Below, one piece after another: positions 24,255-36,279 of a stretch of 64,000 nt of DNA. Source of the DNA: Theobroma cacao. Lineage: Eukaryota; Streptophyta; Magnoliopsida; Malvales; Malvaceae. Positions within the stretch are counted from its first letter, which is position 1. Each line of letters begins with the position of its first letter. The notes under the pieces are model-generated. The model saw only the letters and a program-made list of their open reading frames with translations. It did no database searches and was not told the DNA's origin. Location: assembly GCF_000208745.1 (NCBI RefSeq), contig NC_030858.1:11474454-11538453 (forward strand). The letters run 5' to 3'. Both the position numbers and the translations under genes were made by a program.

Positions 24255-25372
24255 GGTTGGAGTCAAAGGTAGAGGGGAAAGGGGGCTAGTGGGGGCCTTC
24301 GTGCCCCCAACAATTTTAAAAATTTTATACTTACCTTTATTTTTATTTAAAAATTTTCCATTTCGCCCTTACAAAAATTTTAAAATTTTTTTAACATATT
24401 TTTATTTTTTAAAAAATTTTATAATTTTACCCTCATAATAATTTTTTATTTGGTGAGATGCCCCACAACAATTAGTCAAGAACTAATTTTAATAAACTTA
24501 GGACTAAAAATAAAATCTATTGCAATAGAATTATACCCAAACTCTACTTCCCAAAACCTCGCAACCATCACCTCTTGTTCTATTTTCTTCTTACCAAAAA
24601 TAGAAACAAAAAGTTAGCTTTTTTTCTTACACTTTTTTGTTTGAGCACTCTCTGTGCATAAAACCTCTAGTCAATAACTTAAATTCCATGCCATGATCAT
24701 TGATAAGTTTGGTTTATTTACTGCTATTTTATTTTTTAATATTTTCAACTTTAAACTTTTTTTTTATTTAATAGTTTCTATTTTGTGATTTTGATTTAGG
24801 GTTTACCATCTTAGTCATTTTTTGTTGAAAACAACAAAATAAGGATTTGATTAAGCACCTAAAGTTAATTATTACTTATTTATTTAGGGATTGCTTGATC
24901 GTTTTCCTACAAATTATTTTTTTTTTTTTGCTCAGATTCTTGTAAACAATTAAATTTTTTATTAGAGGATTGGTTCCTCATTGAATTGTTTATTGATATT
25001 GTGTCTAATTTTTGTGATTAATTTTAAGAAATTGCTTCCCATTGAATTGTTTATTGATAGAACTTAATATTTTTTAGGGTATTGCTTCCTATTAAGATTT
25101 TTATTATTATATTTCTTAATTTTTATTTGTTGTTAAAGTTTATCTAGGAATTGGGATTATTGTCATTATTAAATTATTTATAATTATAGTAGTTAATTAT
25201 CTTAAGTAAATTATTAAGATTGATTCCTTTAAATAATTTAAAAAATTTTTGAATTATAAAAATATATTGTTGTGAAGAGAATTGAATCTTATTTCAAGGA
25301 AAGGAGTTTTTTACAAAATGTTGACATTCCTGAGTCTTCGTCTCTCCAAACATGAAATTCTGACTCCGTCAC
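24255..25372. mobile_element. Possible non-autonomous hAT-like element
   Basis: The left side (gggggctagtgggggcc... followed by an ATTTTAAAAATTTT-rich tract) and the right side (ttctgactccgtcactaatt) resemble the ends of plant non-autonomous elements whose termini read like CAGTGGCGGAGCCAG. A shared ggagtca lies in opposite orientation at the two ends. Ends and target duplication are not resolved and there is no coding sequence. Confidence 0.3.
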
Positions 25373-26318
25373 TAATTAGAGTGGGACAATTAATAGTATT
25401 AGAACGGCTAGTTGGAATCTTATAAACAGAGATGGTGGCAGTGGACTGTTTTCATCTTAAATTTAAAAAAGAGTTCTTCAGCTTGAATTGAGAAACATGG
25501 AGGCTATCCACATTCGGACATAGCTGAACAACATACATGTGCCCAATTTTTTGGAGATAGAGATCCGTATGTTCGTAGTAGGATTGGTGGACCTCGCCAA
25601 GTCCAGCACAATTTAGCTTTAATGGGGTTATTTTTCTTTCCGCATGTACCAATAAGCCTATAAGCTTTTTTTAGCTCATTGCATGTGGCAATAATAAGAG
25701 CATACCTTTTAAAAAAAATAGCTACTTTTAATAGTTCAATAATAAATAAAATTATATTACTATTTTAATAATAAATATTAATATTAATGTAATAAAAATA
25801 CTTTTATTATTATTTTAATAATAAATATTACTATTTACTCTTAAGAATAAACATTAATAATAAATATTGCTGTTTTTAAATATCTTGACAATAAATTTTT
25901 TCATGTTTTAAAAATATAATTTTTAATAATTGTAATAGTATTTTAGTTATTATTTCATAATTCTATGTTGATATGAATGAAAATTTTTCAAAAAATAACC
26001 AAATAATAGAAAATATTTTCTGCAGGATCATCCAAATAACAAAAAACATCAACTGTTTCCGAAATTTATTTTTCGGAAGCCCATATCTAGACAACAAATG
26101 AAGGCTTAATGTATATATACGTGCATCAACCATTCAACATGGTATAATTAGATTGACAATGAGTAAAAATTTCAAGCAGAATCTATTTTGGGAGTAAAAT
26201 TAAGTTGAAGATGGAGTCTATTTTGAGTAAAAAAAGACTCGCATAAAAATTGCAATTTATTAAGAAAATAAATGGAAGAAATTACAAAAGAAAAAAGCTA
26301 TTGGTAATATTATCCATT
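25373..26318. other. Spacer upstream of the MATE pseudogene, no gene seen
   Basis: AT-rich, with a TAATAAATATTA-rich stretch at 25730-25880. The minus-strand ORF at 25452-25652 has no recognisable motif. Confidence 0.45.
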
Positions 26319-26611
26319 TAGCAAATTGGAAGGGAGATTGGGAGTATAGCAGTCATTTTCAGTGAGAGGAAGATATTTTCTTGGGAGATTCTTTCTTCTG
26401 TGTTTCTTAATTTCACAATTGTCTTCTTGGCAAACTTGTAGGTAACTAGTTGAGAATATATATATATATTAGCAAATTGGATGGGAGATAAGCAAGCATT
26501 CCGGTCACTGTCAGTGATAGGAAGATATTTACTAGGGAGATTCTTTCTTTTATACTTCTTCAGTCCACGATTGACCTCTAGGCAAACTTGTAGTTAACTG
26601 GTTGAGAATAT
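26319..26611 (+). repeat. Tandem duplication (period 151 bp) upstream of MATE exon 1
   Basis: Copy 1 begins tagcaaattggaagggaga at 26319, copy 2 begins tagcaaattggatgggaga at 26470. Both continue through ggcaaacttgtag and end in gttgagaata. The copies differ at a moderate number of sites. The duplication ends about 155 bp before the presumed start codon, so it covers the likely promoter or leader. Confidence 0.8.
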
Positions 26612-26766
26612 TGAGTCAAATTATGACAAAATGTTGTGTCAGCTAGTGAGCTCGATTCCCACTGCTTAAATATATTTAAATGCTTGGATTTGTAATGCAA
26701 TTGCTGATTTTTTTTCCCCCCTTTAACTCGATAACTTCAAAGCTGGATTTTAGTGGGGTAGAAGAG

Positions 26767-27039
26767 ATGGAGAACATTGAATAACAAAGGGTGTGCCTTG
26801 AGTCACCACTGCTTGCTCAAGATAATGCATTCGAATTTCGAAAGAGATCTGGCAAAGATGAGATCCTGGCGGAGGTGAAGAAGCAATTGTTGTTAGCAGG
26901 GCCTCTTGTGTCAGTCAACTTTTTGATATTTGCTTTGCAGGTTATCTAAGTAATGTTTGTGGGTCATCTTGAGAACGTAGCACTTTCTGGTGCTTTGATG
27001 GCAACTTCCTTTGCTTCAGTAACTGGTTTTAGCTTGCTG
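26767..27039 (+). pseudogene. MATE pseudogene exon 1
   Basis: 91 codons from the ATG at 26767 to the donor ctg|gtaagt. Encodes the amphipathic start EVKKQL, LAGPLVSV and first helix, then VMFVGHL and ATSFASVTGFSLL. A TAA at 26782-26784 is the sixth codon and a second TAA at 26947-26949 replaces the residue (usually Ser) before VMFVGHL. Translation could only restart internally. Confidence 0.85.
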
Positions 27040-28538
27040 GTAAGTTTCCGATCTAAGCACTCTTTTTTTTCTTTTTAACTCGATAGTAAGATGAAATGAG
27101 CCTGACAATTTCACCTTTTCTTCATCCTGCACTCTTATTCAAAGATTGTGTAGTTTTCTCAATACTTTGAGTCTCGAGGCTCTCCGTTCAAAGCATTTTC
27201 ATTCATATACAGGAAGTTGTAAATGGACACGATGTTCATTTACCTTTTATGCCTTAACAACTTGTGTATTTGAAAATCCTATTTGATTTATCACCTAATC
27301 TACCGTTTCTAATAACATCTTAAACTTTCGTTAAAAAGAATAAGTTTCGATCTAGGAAAATAAATTAAGATTCAGGAATATAATTATATTTGAAAAAAAT
27401 ATTAATATCCAAAAGATACCAACTCAAAAAATAATATAAATTAATCATTTGTTATTTTATTTTAACCTTAATTAATGATATTTTATTTCATATTTACTTA
27501 TTTCTTTCTTAATTTTTATTTATTACTTATATATTTTTTAATTTATCTTTTATCTTTTTATTATTTTTACCCGTTATTAAATATTGAAGAATTTTTTTCT
27601 CACTTTAAAAGTATTCTTAAGAAAATAAGCTTATTTTCTTGAAAAGGCTACTCAGATTGATTTGGTATTTTATGAAAGAGTGTCTAGATTTTAAACTTTA
27701 TATATTTCTATTTTTTAATTATTATTATTATTTTAGTGTTTATTTAGTATCAATTTTATTAAATAAATGAAATCTATTGTATTCTTTTTTTGTTTGTTTT
27801 TTGATTCTTTCTTCTTCCCATGTTTCTTTTGTTTCTGATTTTCCTTGCCTGCTTGCTTTATTATTGATAGTTTCATTAGGCATTTGCATTTCAAATTGAT
27901 CCAAAACATGGGATCGAATGGAAAAAGGATGTAATCTTATTGTATTTGATTGCCTCACAAGCATGTCATAATCCAATGAACGACTCTTTAATTCTAAGTC
28001 TTCACATTTGATTAAAATAGACTTTTCAAAACATGTAATATAAGTTAGGGTTAGGGGTTATGAAGGAACGGGTAAAATAGGTCCAGAATGTATATTTGAA
28101 GGATTTTAAACCATAGGATTATTTTTTGTCGCATCAAGCATGAACGCAAATCCTATACCCCGACTTGGCGCCCTCATTCTTGCCCCAATCCCAACATTAT
28201 ACCACTTGTTCAAATTATTAAAATCCCCAAATAGCTTGTACTACGTAAATCAGAAAGAAAAGCAAGCGAAGAATAATTAGGACTCCCATTTAATCAGACT
28301 TACAGTAAAACAAGTTCCCAATGTGACAAAAATTCCAAGAAACATAACAATATCATTCATGCGTAACTTCTTGAGAAAGCAGTTCCTTAGTGTTCTAGCA
28401 TCCTATCAAAACCAGTTTCCATATTTTCTGTACAATCAAACCAAAATATCCCCTTCCCTCCTCTCCATCATTTACACTTCCTCAGAGATTAAAGGCAGCC
28501 AACACCATCCCAAGAACAAATCTAGCCAAAAGCAAAAT
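27040..28538 (+). other. MATE intron 1, left part
   Basis: AT-rich, no recognisable gene. The ORFs at 27740-27976 (-) and 28323-28583 (+) have no family motifs; the second runs into the foldback element. Confidence 0.5.
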
Positions 28539-30593
28539 TGTCAAAAAACCCCTCCAGTCCCTGTACTTTTCAATTTTGTTTAATTTAGTCTTTGTACTCA
28601 AAATCGAAGCAATTTAATCTCTTAATTTTAAAAATTACGTCAATTTAATCTCTCTCTCTAACGGCATCCAATTTTGCCATTAAAGAATAATGACAACGAT
28701 GACATCAGCACTGACGTGTCACATTTTGATGACGTGGCATGCCATCTGGCATGCGAGTGATGATGCGAAAATGCCACCTGGCACTATACAATGAGTGGCA
28801 GTGCTAACGTGCTGACATGACAATGTCATGTGACAGATCAAAATTTAAAAAAAAAAATTTGCCACGTTATAGGAATTAAATTGAACAAAAATATATAGTA
28901 CATGGACTAAATTGAACAAAATTGAGATGTTGAGGGACTAAATTAAAAAAATATTTGAAAAATACAACTCTTTAAGTAGATTATTGATATGCTTATTAAT
29001 AAGCTAAATATTTAAGTGTAAAAGATATATGATGTTAAAATATATATATATATATAGTATATATCTTAAATCATTTCTTACTTAATTATTTGATTCTATA
29101 ATATGTAAATTAATTTATATTTTTAACAAAAATTAAGTTTGAATACTATTTCTATGAAAAAAATTTGAAAAAAAATTCTCATTCCTGAAGTCAAATTTAA
29201 ATGAATAACTTATATTACATTAACATAAAATAATATAAAATGACTAAATAAATTCTTTTTTCTTCTATTTATAATAGTATAAAAAATTAAAATTTATTTA
29301 AATACTTTTTAANTTTAAATTAGTTTTTAACTTGAGCTAAAGTCAAATTAGCAAAATATGTTGATTTAGTTTTTTCTTTTAAAAAAAATGAAGAACGGAG
29401 ATATCGAGTTAGTGATAATTATAAAAATAATTTTTCGTTTTAACTTACTTAATTTGGATATAACAAATCTCTTATTACAATCATAAAATTTGAACTCCAC
29501 CCTTTCAATTTTTTATTTATTTTTTATGTTTTTACTTTGTTTAATATTTCAAGTTATATTTTTTAAGTTAAAATTTCTTAGATTAAAGACTGCATTTATG
29601 GTTGATAAAGTTAAATATAATTGTAAATATTTGTACCATTTTATTTTTTAACAAATTTTTTGTAGATCTAAATTAATAATTTAAATTTAAATTTAACAGA
29701 ATTTGATTATGGTATTTGAATTTATATAAAATCGTCTTATAAGAAATTTTGAGTAAATTTAAATAAAACGTAAATTGGGTAAGAGTTAAATAATTGCAAA
29801 AGAATGTGTATTTATAAGTTGTGAAAGTTATAACTAAATCAACATATTTTGCTAATTTGAGTAAATTTAAATAAAATGTTAATTGGATAAGAGTTGAATA
29901 ATTTCAAAAGAATGTGTATTTGTAAATTGTGAAAGTTGTAACTAAATCAACATAATTAGTCATTTTATATTATTTTATTTTAACGTAATGCAAGTTATTC
30001 ATTTAAATTTGACTTTAGGTATAAAATTTTTCAAAATTTTTTTTTATAGAAGGAGAATTCAAACTTAATTTTTGTAAAAAAGATAAATTAATTTACATAT
30101 TCTATAACCAAATAATCAAGTAAGAAAATATTTATATATATTTTTTAACACTATAAATTTTTTACACTTAAATATTTAGCTTATTGATAAACATATCAAT
30201 AATCTACTTAAAGATTTGTACTTTTTAAATAATTTTTTCAATTTAGTCTCTCAACATCTCAATTTTGTTCAATTTAGTCCATGTACTATATATTTTTGTT
30301 CAATTTAATTCCTATGGCGTGGTAGATTTTTTTCTTTGAAAATTTTTTGATCTGCCACATGACACTGACATGTTAGCATGTCAATGCCATGTCAACACTG
30401 TCACATCATCGTATAGTGTCACGTGACATTACCACATCATCACTCGGTGTAACGGTAAAATTAAATACCGTTAGAGAGAGTGACTAAATTGATGTAATTT
30501 TTAAAATCAATGGATTAAATTGCTTTGATTTTGAGTATAAAGACTAAATTGAACAAAATTGAAAAGTATAAGGATTGAAGGGATTTTTTGACT
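28539..30593. mobile_element. Foldback MULE-type transposon with very long inverted repeats
   Basis: 2055 bp in MATE intron 1. Left arm about 28539-29250 and right arm about 29955-30593 are imperfect inverted copies. They share, for example, the stretch with tttagtctttrtactcaaaat near the tips and taagtagattattgatatg farther in. The element is flanked by an exact 10 bp duplication aaagcaaaat (28529-28538 and 30594-30603). Duplication length plus long arms fit Mutator-like foldback elements. There is no transposase; the centre is AT-rich and includes a 108 bp tandem duplication. One N at 29313. Confidence 0.8.
29748..29963. repeat. 108 bp tandem duplication inside the foldback element
   Basis: Two units starting tttgagtaaattt at 29748 and 29856. 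Both contain ataaaa.gt.aattgg.taagagtt, fcaaaagaatgtgtattt-like sequence and aactaaatcaacat. They lie at the inner edge of the right arm. Confidence 0.7.
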
Positions 30594-31792
30594 AAAGCAA
30601 AATACAAGCACATCAGGTTGCACGTAGGATGATGTTATCAGCAAAATAATCCCAAGCGTGTCGAGTTTATTTTTATTATTTTTCAAGAGCATCATCGTAT
30701 ATAGCAATTAACAAACAATTGAAGGTAAAACCCTTAAAAATTTAAACGAGAATGAGAAGAAAAAACATAGAACTCAGCACATTAAAACATTTTTCACTCG
30801 CTGATAATAAACAGAGAATTATTTTTTTCGCATTCCTCCACTTTCTCATCCCACTACCAAACTCGAGTCGAGATTTCGGTCGCAAAAATCAGGCCATGCC
30901 AATTTATTGGCTAGTGTTTTGCAAGCCGAAATCGGTGACTGGTGTGAACTAACATCTGTTTTGAGGTGGTTTGATGAGTTGCCCATGTTTTGTTAAGTAA
31001 TTAGAGTAGGGTCAAACCTTGTCGTGATGAGTGGTTTGTCCATTTAGAATTCTAATAATTTGGACAGGTGACATGATTCTGGGACTGAGGCAGGAACGGG
31101 GCACAAGTTGAGACAGAGGATTTGCGTTCATCACGGATTAGCCTTAGCCTTGGCATTCTTTCACATTCCTAATCACCTTACGTTTCCATCATTTTTCTTC
31201 TTCTTCTTTTTCTTTTCTTCTTCTTCACCTGTTTTTTATTTTTTAACATTTTCACCCTCAAACAAGGAGGTCAGAACTTCTCATAACTCAATTTGTTCCA
31301 AAAAAAAAAAACCTCTAAAAAATTCCAAACCCAAAACCTCCATTCAAGATATAAAAACCATTTCCACAATTCCACCAATTAAAAAACCCTAAAACTCTAA
31401 AAAACCCAAACCGAGAACTTTCACCATTTTTTGTATTTTCTCTTTTTTTGGTAATCTTCTAGAATTTTTAATTTTTTTCTTTCTTTTTTTTTGTATTTTT
31501 TAGTTGAATTTATTTTCATTTATTTTTATTGTTTAATATTAAAAATGAGTTCTACACTTTAGAAGCTTCATAATGTTACCTCTGTAACTTTAAATCCTTA
31601 TTTTTATCTCTATGGAATTTTAGCCATTTTATATTAGCATTCAACAATAACATTGTTTTCAATTGCAATCTTTGCAGCTTTCAGAACAAGTTCAATTATT
31701 TTGTGATATTTTCTAGGGTCAATCCCCTTGTTGTTCCTAGTACAATAAACTTATAAGCCCTTGATTCTATATTTTTTTTTCCTTATGGTTAG
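30594..31792 (+). other. MATE intron 1, right part
   Basis: Begins with the second copy of the 10 bp target duplication. AT-rich with pyrimidine tracts (31190-31250, 31440-31500). It ends at a plausible acceptor tatggttag before exon 2. No gene seen; the ORF at 31108-31392 is low complexity. Confidence 0.5.
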
Positions 31793-32240
31793 AGAGCAAT
31801 GGCAAGTGCGTTAGATACATTATGTGGTCAATCTTATGAAGCAAAACAGTATCACATGCTTGGAATTCACTTACAAAGTGCCTTAATTGTTATGTTATTG
31901 GTTAGCATTCCCCTTGCTTTTATCCGGGCCAATGCTGGTGACATTCTTTTGTTCTTCAAACAAGATCCTGAAATATCAGCTGAAGCAGGACAATACGCTT
32001 ATTTCATACTGCCAAGCATTTTTGGTTTCGCTATCCAAGAATGCCATATCAGATTCTTACAAACCCAAAACAATGTAGTTCCAATGATGGTTATCTCAGG
32101 ATTTACAACATTGCTTCACATATTTACTTGCTGGATTCTGGTGTTCAAGTTTGGCCTTGGAAATAAAGGTGCTGCTTTGGCAAACACCTTCTCTTACTGG
32201 ATTAGTGCTTTACTTCTAATAATATATGTCAGACTCTCCA
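31793..32240 (+). pseudogene. MATE pseudogene exon 2, 5' part
   Basis: Frame intact over 149 codons: AMASALDTLCGQSYEAKQYH, helix 3 (LIVMLLVSIPLAF), FFKQDPEISAEAGQY, the FLQTQNNVVPMM loop and helices to LLLIIYVRLS. It stops where the LTR at 32241 begins, mid-exon. The ORF continues a further 20 codons into LTR sequence, which is not part of the protein. Confidence 0.9.
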
Positions 32241-34710
32241 TGTCACGACCCAATTTCCCGGGCCATGACCGGCGCATGAGCTCAATGAGCATAGCTCACT
32301 AAACCCAAGCAAGCCTATCCATTTACCTTTGCTTAACAAATTTATCATATCATGCATACACACACACACCTTTTCCTGGGTGTGACCATAGCCAAAACAC
32401 AATGGCATTATCGATAATGATATACATGCACTATACCAGTCATATATTTAGCAATTTACATTGCATACACATATTCACATTGTTAGATTGTATTCACAAT
32501 ACAAAAGGACCCATGACTTCCAGCGGAGACATTTACAATAAAAGGAATTACTATCGAATGCCAGACACATACCTAGGAGATGCACTACGGGGACTCCTCG
32601 ATCTAGGGTCCAACAGTCACCTGATCTGAAAACATGAATTTTTATAAAACGTGAGTACAATACTCAGTGAGTGAATATTAGAAGGGAACAAGCAATCTCA
32701 ACTAGGAAATTTGACAATCATGATGCACCGGTTGAAAATAAGACCATTTTCATCTAACTACTATTTCAAACCTTTTTTCCCTTAAAACAAGCCATCCTGC
32801 TAAAATAACAATAGCAACATGTAACACATGTAAACTTCCAAATTTCAACAAAACAAATGCTTACATATTTGCATTTACAACCATATACCCATCATCAACA
32901 TGCACACCATCCCATCATCATCATCTCATATGCAACGGCTTATGCGCATATAGCCGGGTCAGCAACGGCTTATGTGCACTCCTACTCACACATAACCAGG
33001 TCAGCAACGGCTTATGTGCACTCCTACGCGCACATAGCCGGGTTAGCAACGGCTTATGTGCACTCCTACTCGCACATAGCCGGGTCCAAATCAACATGCA
33101 AAGAAGCATCCAATGCATATCATGCATTTTATCATATTGTGATAACACATTTTCACAATATAAAATCATTTTACTAAAAGCTTGTTCCCAAGGTACATTT
33201 TCTAAGACAAGTTGGATAGAATCTTTCATATTCCCCAAAACAAGTTTGAAATGCAAGTCCACTCACCGGTATCGAAAATCTGGATTCCGGGTGCACTCAG
33301 ACTAATAGCCCTCAAGCGCAATTCCTTTGTCTTTTCCGGACGTCTCACTACCTTGACAAATAACAAAGTCGAGGAATTTACTATATTGTCCCTAAATTGA
33401 TATAAACTAATTTAAATTACTAATACTTGATACGTAAATGCAAAAATACGTCCGATTATCACTTAATCGTAGTATCGATTAAATTCGACCGATCACCCGA
33501 TTAATTGACGATTATGTCCAAATCACCTCCAAATTAATCCATTTCTCCTATAATACCTTAGTTTACCACATACCATTTAAATAAAGCCAAATTCAGCATT
33601 AGAACCCTCACAGTTCCTTATAGAAAAATTCGATCATTTGGTACACTAGCACCAAAATTTTTTCTACATAACCGTTTCACCTTAATTCATCATTTTCCAA
33701 GCCATTTTCCTTGAAATAAAAACAATCCCCCATTGATATTCAGCCCTCATGGTTCGACCAACAAGGAACCCTAGAGAAATTGAATATTTCTTTTGTGTTT
33801 TTGTTCATAACCATGCTTAACTATCCCTAAACACTAACATAGTCGAAAATCAAATTATTCCAACAACAATTCCTCTTCCATACCCATTTTTCAGAATTGA
33901 ATTCATCATGATAACTCAATACTCAACACGGAAATTAAGAACAAAAGCATGGGTAAGTTAGGTATCAAGGAGAATTAAAGAAATTCTAACTTACCTAGCT
34001 TGTTTCCTTGATTTCTTCATTTTTTCTTTGAATTTCCACTTAGGTTTTCTTGTTTTTCCCTTTGTTCTTCCTTTGTTCTTGTTGCTGGTTGCCTAGGCAG
34101 AATATGGTGAGAGAATGGGGATTTAATGGGCTGATTTCTATAGAAACTAATAAAATAATCAAGCATGCCACGTGTCACATGTTTATTGGCCTAATTTTTT
34201 AACTTTTTGACTTTTTCTTCTTAATTTTTCACCACAAATATTCTGGTACTTATCCAATCCTACCACAATTAAAATCTCTTGGTCTTGACAAGTGCTGGGG
34301 AGAAAAATTTACCGATTTGCCCTCGGGATGAAAAAATTACCATTTTACCCTTATGGTCCAAAAATACCGGGAATCACAATTTTTCACTACTAAACATCAT
34401 TTTATACTCCAATAATCATAATTATATTTCATATAATTATTCTTGGTCAAATGTGATCAAATCTTGGCTAGAAATCTCCATTTTATCATCAAATGGTAAA
34501 ATGACCGTTTTGTCCCTAATCGATCAATTTTCCTGATGGATTCAAAACTGGACCTTGAACTCCGAATCACTATTCTAAGCCATTCTGTGGGTTTCAAAAT
34601 TTTCAATTTCCTTTTAGAATTTCTATTTGAACTAATTCAAGGCTCGATTTAACTTAGTTATACCACTCGGTACAATACCGTCTTTTAATCGAGCTTGATA
34701 GGGTCTCACA
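32241..34710 (-). mobile_element. Solo LTR of family G (copy G2) inserted in MATE exon 2
   Basis: 2470 bp. + strand ends TGTCACGACCC...GGGTCTCACA, the reverse complement of the ends of the LTR at 1662-4175, with homology through the terminal ~80 bp. It lies between the codons for YVRLS and PSCKMTW of the MATE gene. The flanking 5-mers (ctcca and ctcgc) match at three positions only. It contains a 42 bp minisatellite at 32932-33087. The short ORFs on both strands inside are repeat-driven. Confidence 0.85.
32932..33087. repeat. 42 bp minisatellite inside the LTR
   Basis: Units starting gcaacggctta at 32932 (a shorter 30 bp unit), 32962, 33004 and 33046. The spacing of the last three is exactly 42 bp. 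Each includes tatgtgcactcctac and acatagccgggt. Because 42 is divisible by three, both strands read through as repetitive ORFs. Only one degenerate unit is evident in the related LTR at 1662-4175 (near 2950). Confidence 0.85.
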
Positions 34711-34812
34711 CTCGCCCTCTTGTAAGATGACTTGGACAGGCTACTCAAAGGAAGCCTTCCATGGCATTGCCAAGTTCTTAAGACTAGCAATTCCTTCTGC
34801 TATTATGCTCAG
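34711..34812 (+). pseudogene. MATE pseudogene exon 2, 3' part
   Basis: Resumes the frame after the LTR with SPSCKMTWTGYSKEAFHGI and RLAIPSAIML, to the donor ctcag|gtaacc. Phase 2 junction with the next exon. Confidence 0.85.
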
Positions 34813-34938
34813 GTAACCTTATTTTTCCCTCCTAACTTAGCTTCATTTTCATGTTAGATGTTTAATAGTAATTAATAATGTGTTGACATTTGAATTGAAG
34901 AACGATTTGTCTCTCATAGCTTACACTTCTTGGAACAG

Positions 34939-35025
34939 TTGGGAAGTCTGGTCGTTTGAGATGACGGTTCTATTATCTAGCCTTCTTCCCAATCCAAAGC
35001 TTGAAACATCAGTTTTGACAATCAG
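34939..35025 (+). pseudogene. MATE pseudogene exon 3
   Basis: Between gaacag| and |gtttgt. Encodes WEVWSFEMTVLLSSLLPNPK and LETSVLTI, a well-conserved MATE block. Reading frame joins exon 2 and exon 4. Confidence 0.88.
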
Positions 35026-35133
35026 GTTTGTGTTCCATCCCATTCTGATTGAGGACATAAGCGGTAGCTTTAAATGTATAATAAATGGTATTGTCATCAA
35101 TATTATTGACCAATTATGAGATTGATATTCCAG

Positions 35134-35190
35134 CCTTAATACATGTTCAACGATTTATATGATACCTCTTGGGCTTAGTGTTGTAGTGAG
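35134..35190 (+). pseudogene. MATE pseudogene exon 4
   Basis: 57 bp between ttccag| and |gtgagt, encoding LNTCSTIYMIPLGLSVVV, the helix before the SNELGAG motif. Frame preserved. Confidence 0.85.
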
Positions 35191-35298
35191 GTGAGTTCAA
35201 GTTAATTTGGTTGATACGATCTATCAAATTTCGTATGATTATCTTCTTCTCTTGCTTATTTCCCTCTTCATGATAATTCTATTTTCTCTCCTAATTAG

Positions 35299-35537
35299 CA
35301 CTAAAGCTTCCAATGAACTAGGAGCTGGACGACCGCGAGCTGCTTATCTAGCAGTCTGTGTTGCAGTGGCCATGGTGGCCACTGAAGGAATTTTGGCAGG
35401 TATTGTCATGATTTTGGGTCACAAAGTTTGGGGTTATTTCTACAGCAAAGATGAGCAAGTAGTGAAATATGTGGGAGAAATGTTATTGTTGATTGTGGCC
35501 TCCCATTTTGTTAATGGAATTCAATAGGTGCTTACAG
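35299..35537 (+). pseudogene. MATE pseudogene exon 5
   Basis: Starts after ctaattag. Encodes SNELGAGRPRAAYLAV, the ILAGIVMIL helix, KVWGYFYSKDEQVVKYV and FVNGIQ. A TAG at 35525-35527 stands where relatives have a small residue in the GIQ-x-VLTG motif. The donor cttacag|gtgagt is intact. Confidence 0.88.
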
Positions 35538-35616
35538 GTGAGTAGTAAGTAACAACTTACTAATTCTACTTTGTTTACACTTATTTTCTTTACATTTGAC
35601 TTTCAAGCCTTGCTTG

Positions 35617-36022
35617 TGTGATGAAACTAACAACGTAATCTCACCAAAGTCATCCAAAATGTTACACAATTAATAAAATAAACAAAAAAAAAATCAAGTA
35701 CACTCATAAAAATATAAAAAATTTACATGGTTCAGTTTTTTAATTACCTATATCTACGAGCATAACAATTAGAAAAAGATTCATTGAAAAGAAATCAGTA
35801 GATAACATCACAATCCTTTTTCCACATACCCCCAAATCTCTTCTACATCTAGGCATTCACTAAAACTCTTTTTTGGCTTAATAATATTCTTTAACCCTAC
35901 ATGACCTTTTTATAAGACCAAGTACAAGAGTCTTATCCTAATCTAGTTAAAATTAAAATATCCTAGTCTAACTAGATTTCAAGACTATCCAAAAAAAATC
36001 CACATTTAGCTTAAATTCACCA
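35617..36022 (-). repeat. 3' LTR of the minus-strand copia element
   Basis: 406 bp, + strand ends TGTGATGAAAC...TTAAATTCACCA, followed by the pyrimidine tract ctccacctt, which is the polypurine tract on the minus strand. It shares long blocks with 41399-41895, for example taatctcaccaa, ttacacaat.aataaaata and tttttataagaccaagtacaag. Confidence 0.75.
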
Positions 36023-36279
36023 AGCTCCACCTTAGGAACCAATCTCTATCATCACCGTTAGTCCCACGAAAGGCCTTAAGTACTACGAACACTGATCAAG
36101 TTCAAGAATGTTATCCCAAAAAATGACCTAGTCAACATATCTGTGGGGGTAAATGACTTACACTTGAATTGGATGTATTTAATTCTCTCTTGAATCATTT
36201 GATTTTTAGTCAAATGTATCGTAAAACACAACTATATATGCTTGTCTAAAATCAAGATCACTAATTAAGTCGTGAAGCC

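Noticed and set aside
31108..31392. 94-residue ORF in MATE intron 1
   Set aside because: Poly-Phe/Ser/Lys from pyrimidine and A tracts; lies between MATE exons 1 and 2.
32857..33305. ORFs of about 69-113 residues on both strands
   Set aside because: Created by the 42 bp frame-preserving minisatellite inside an LTR.
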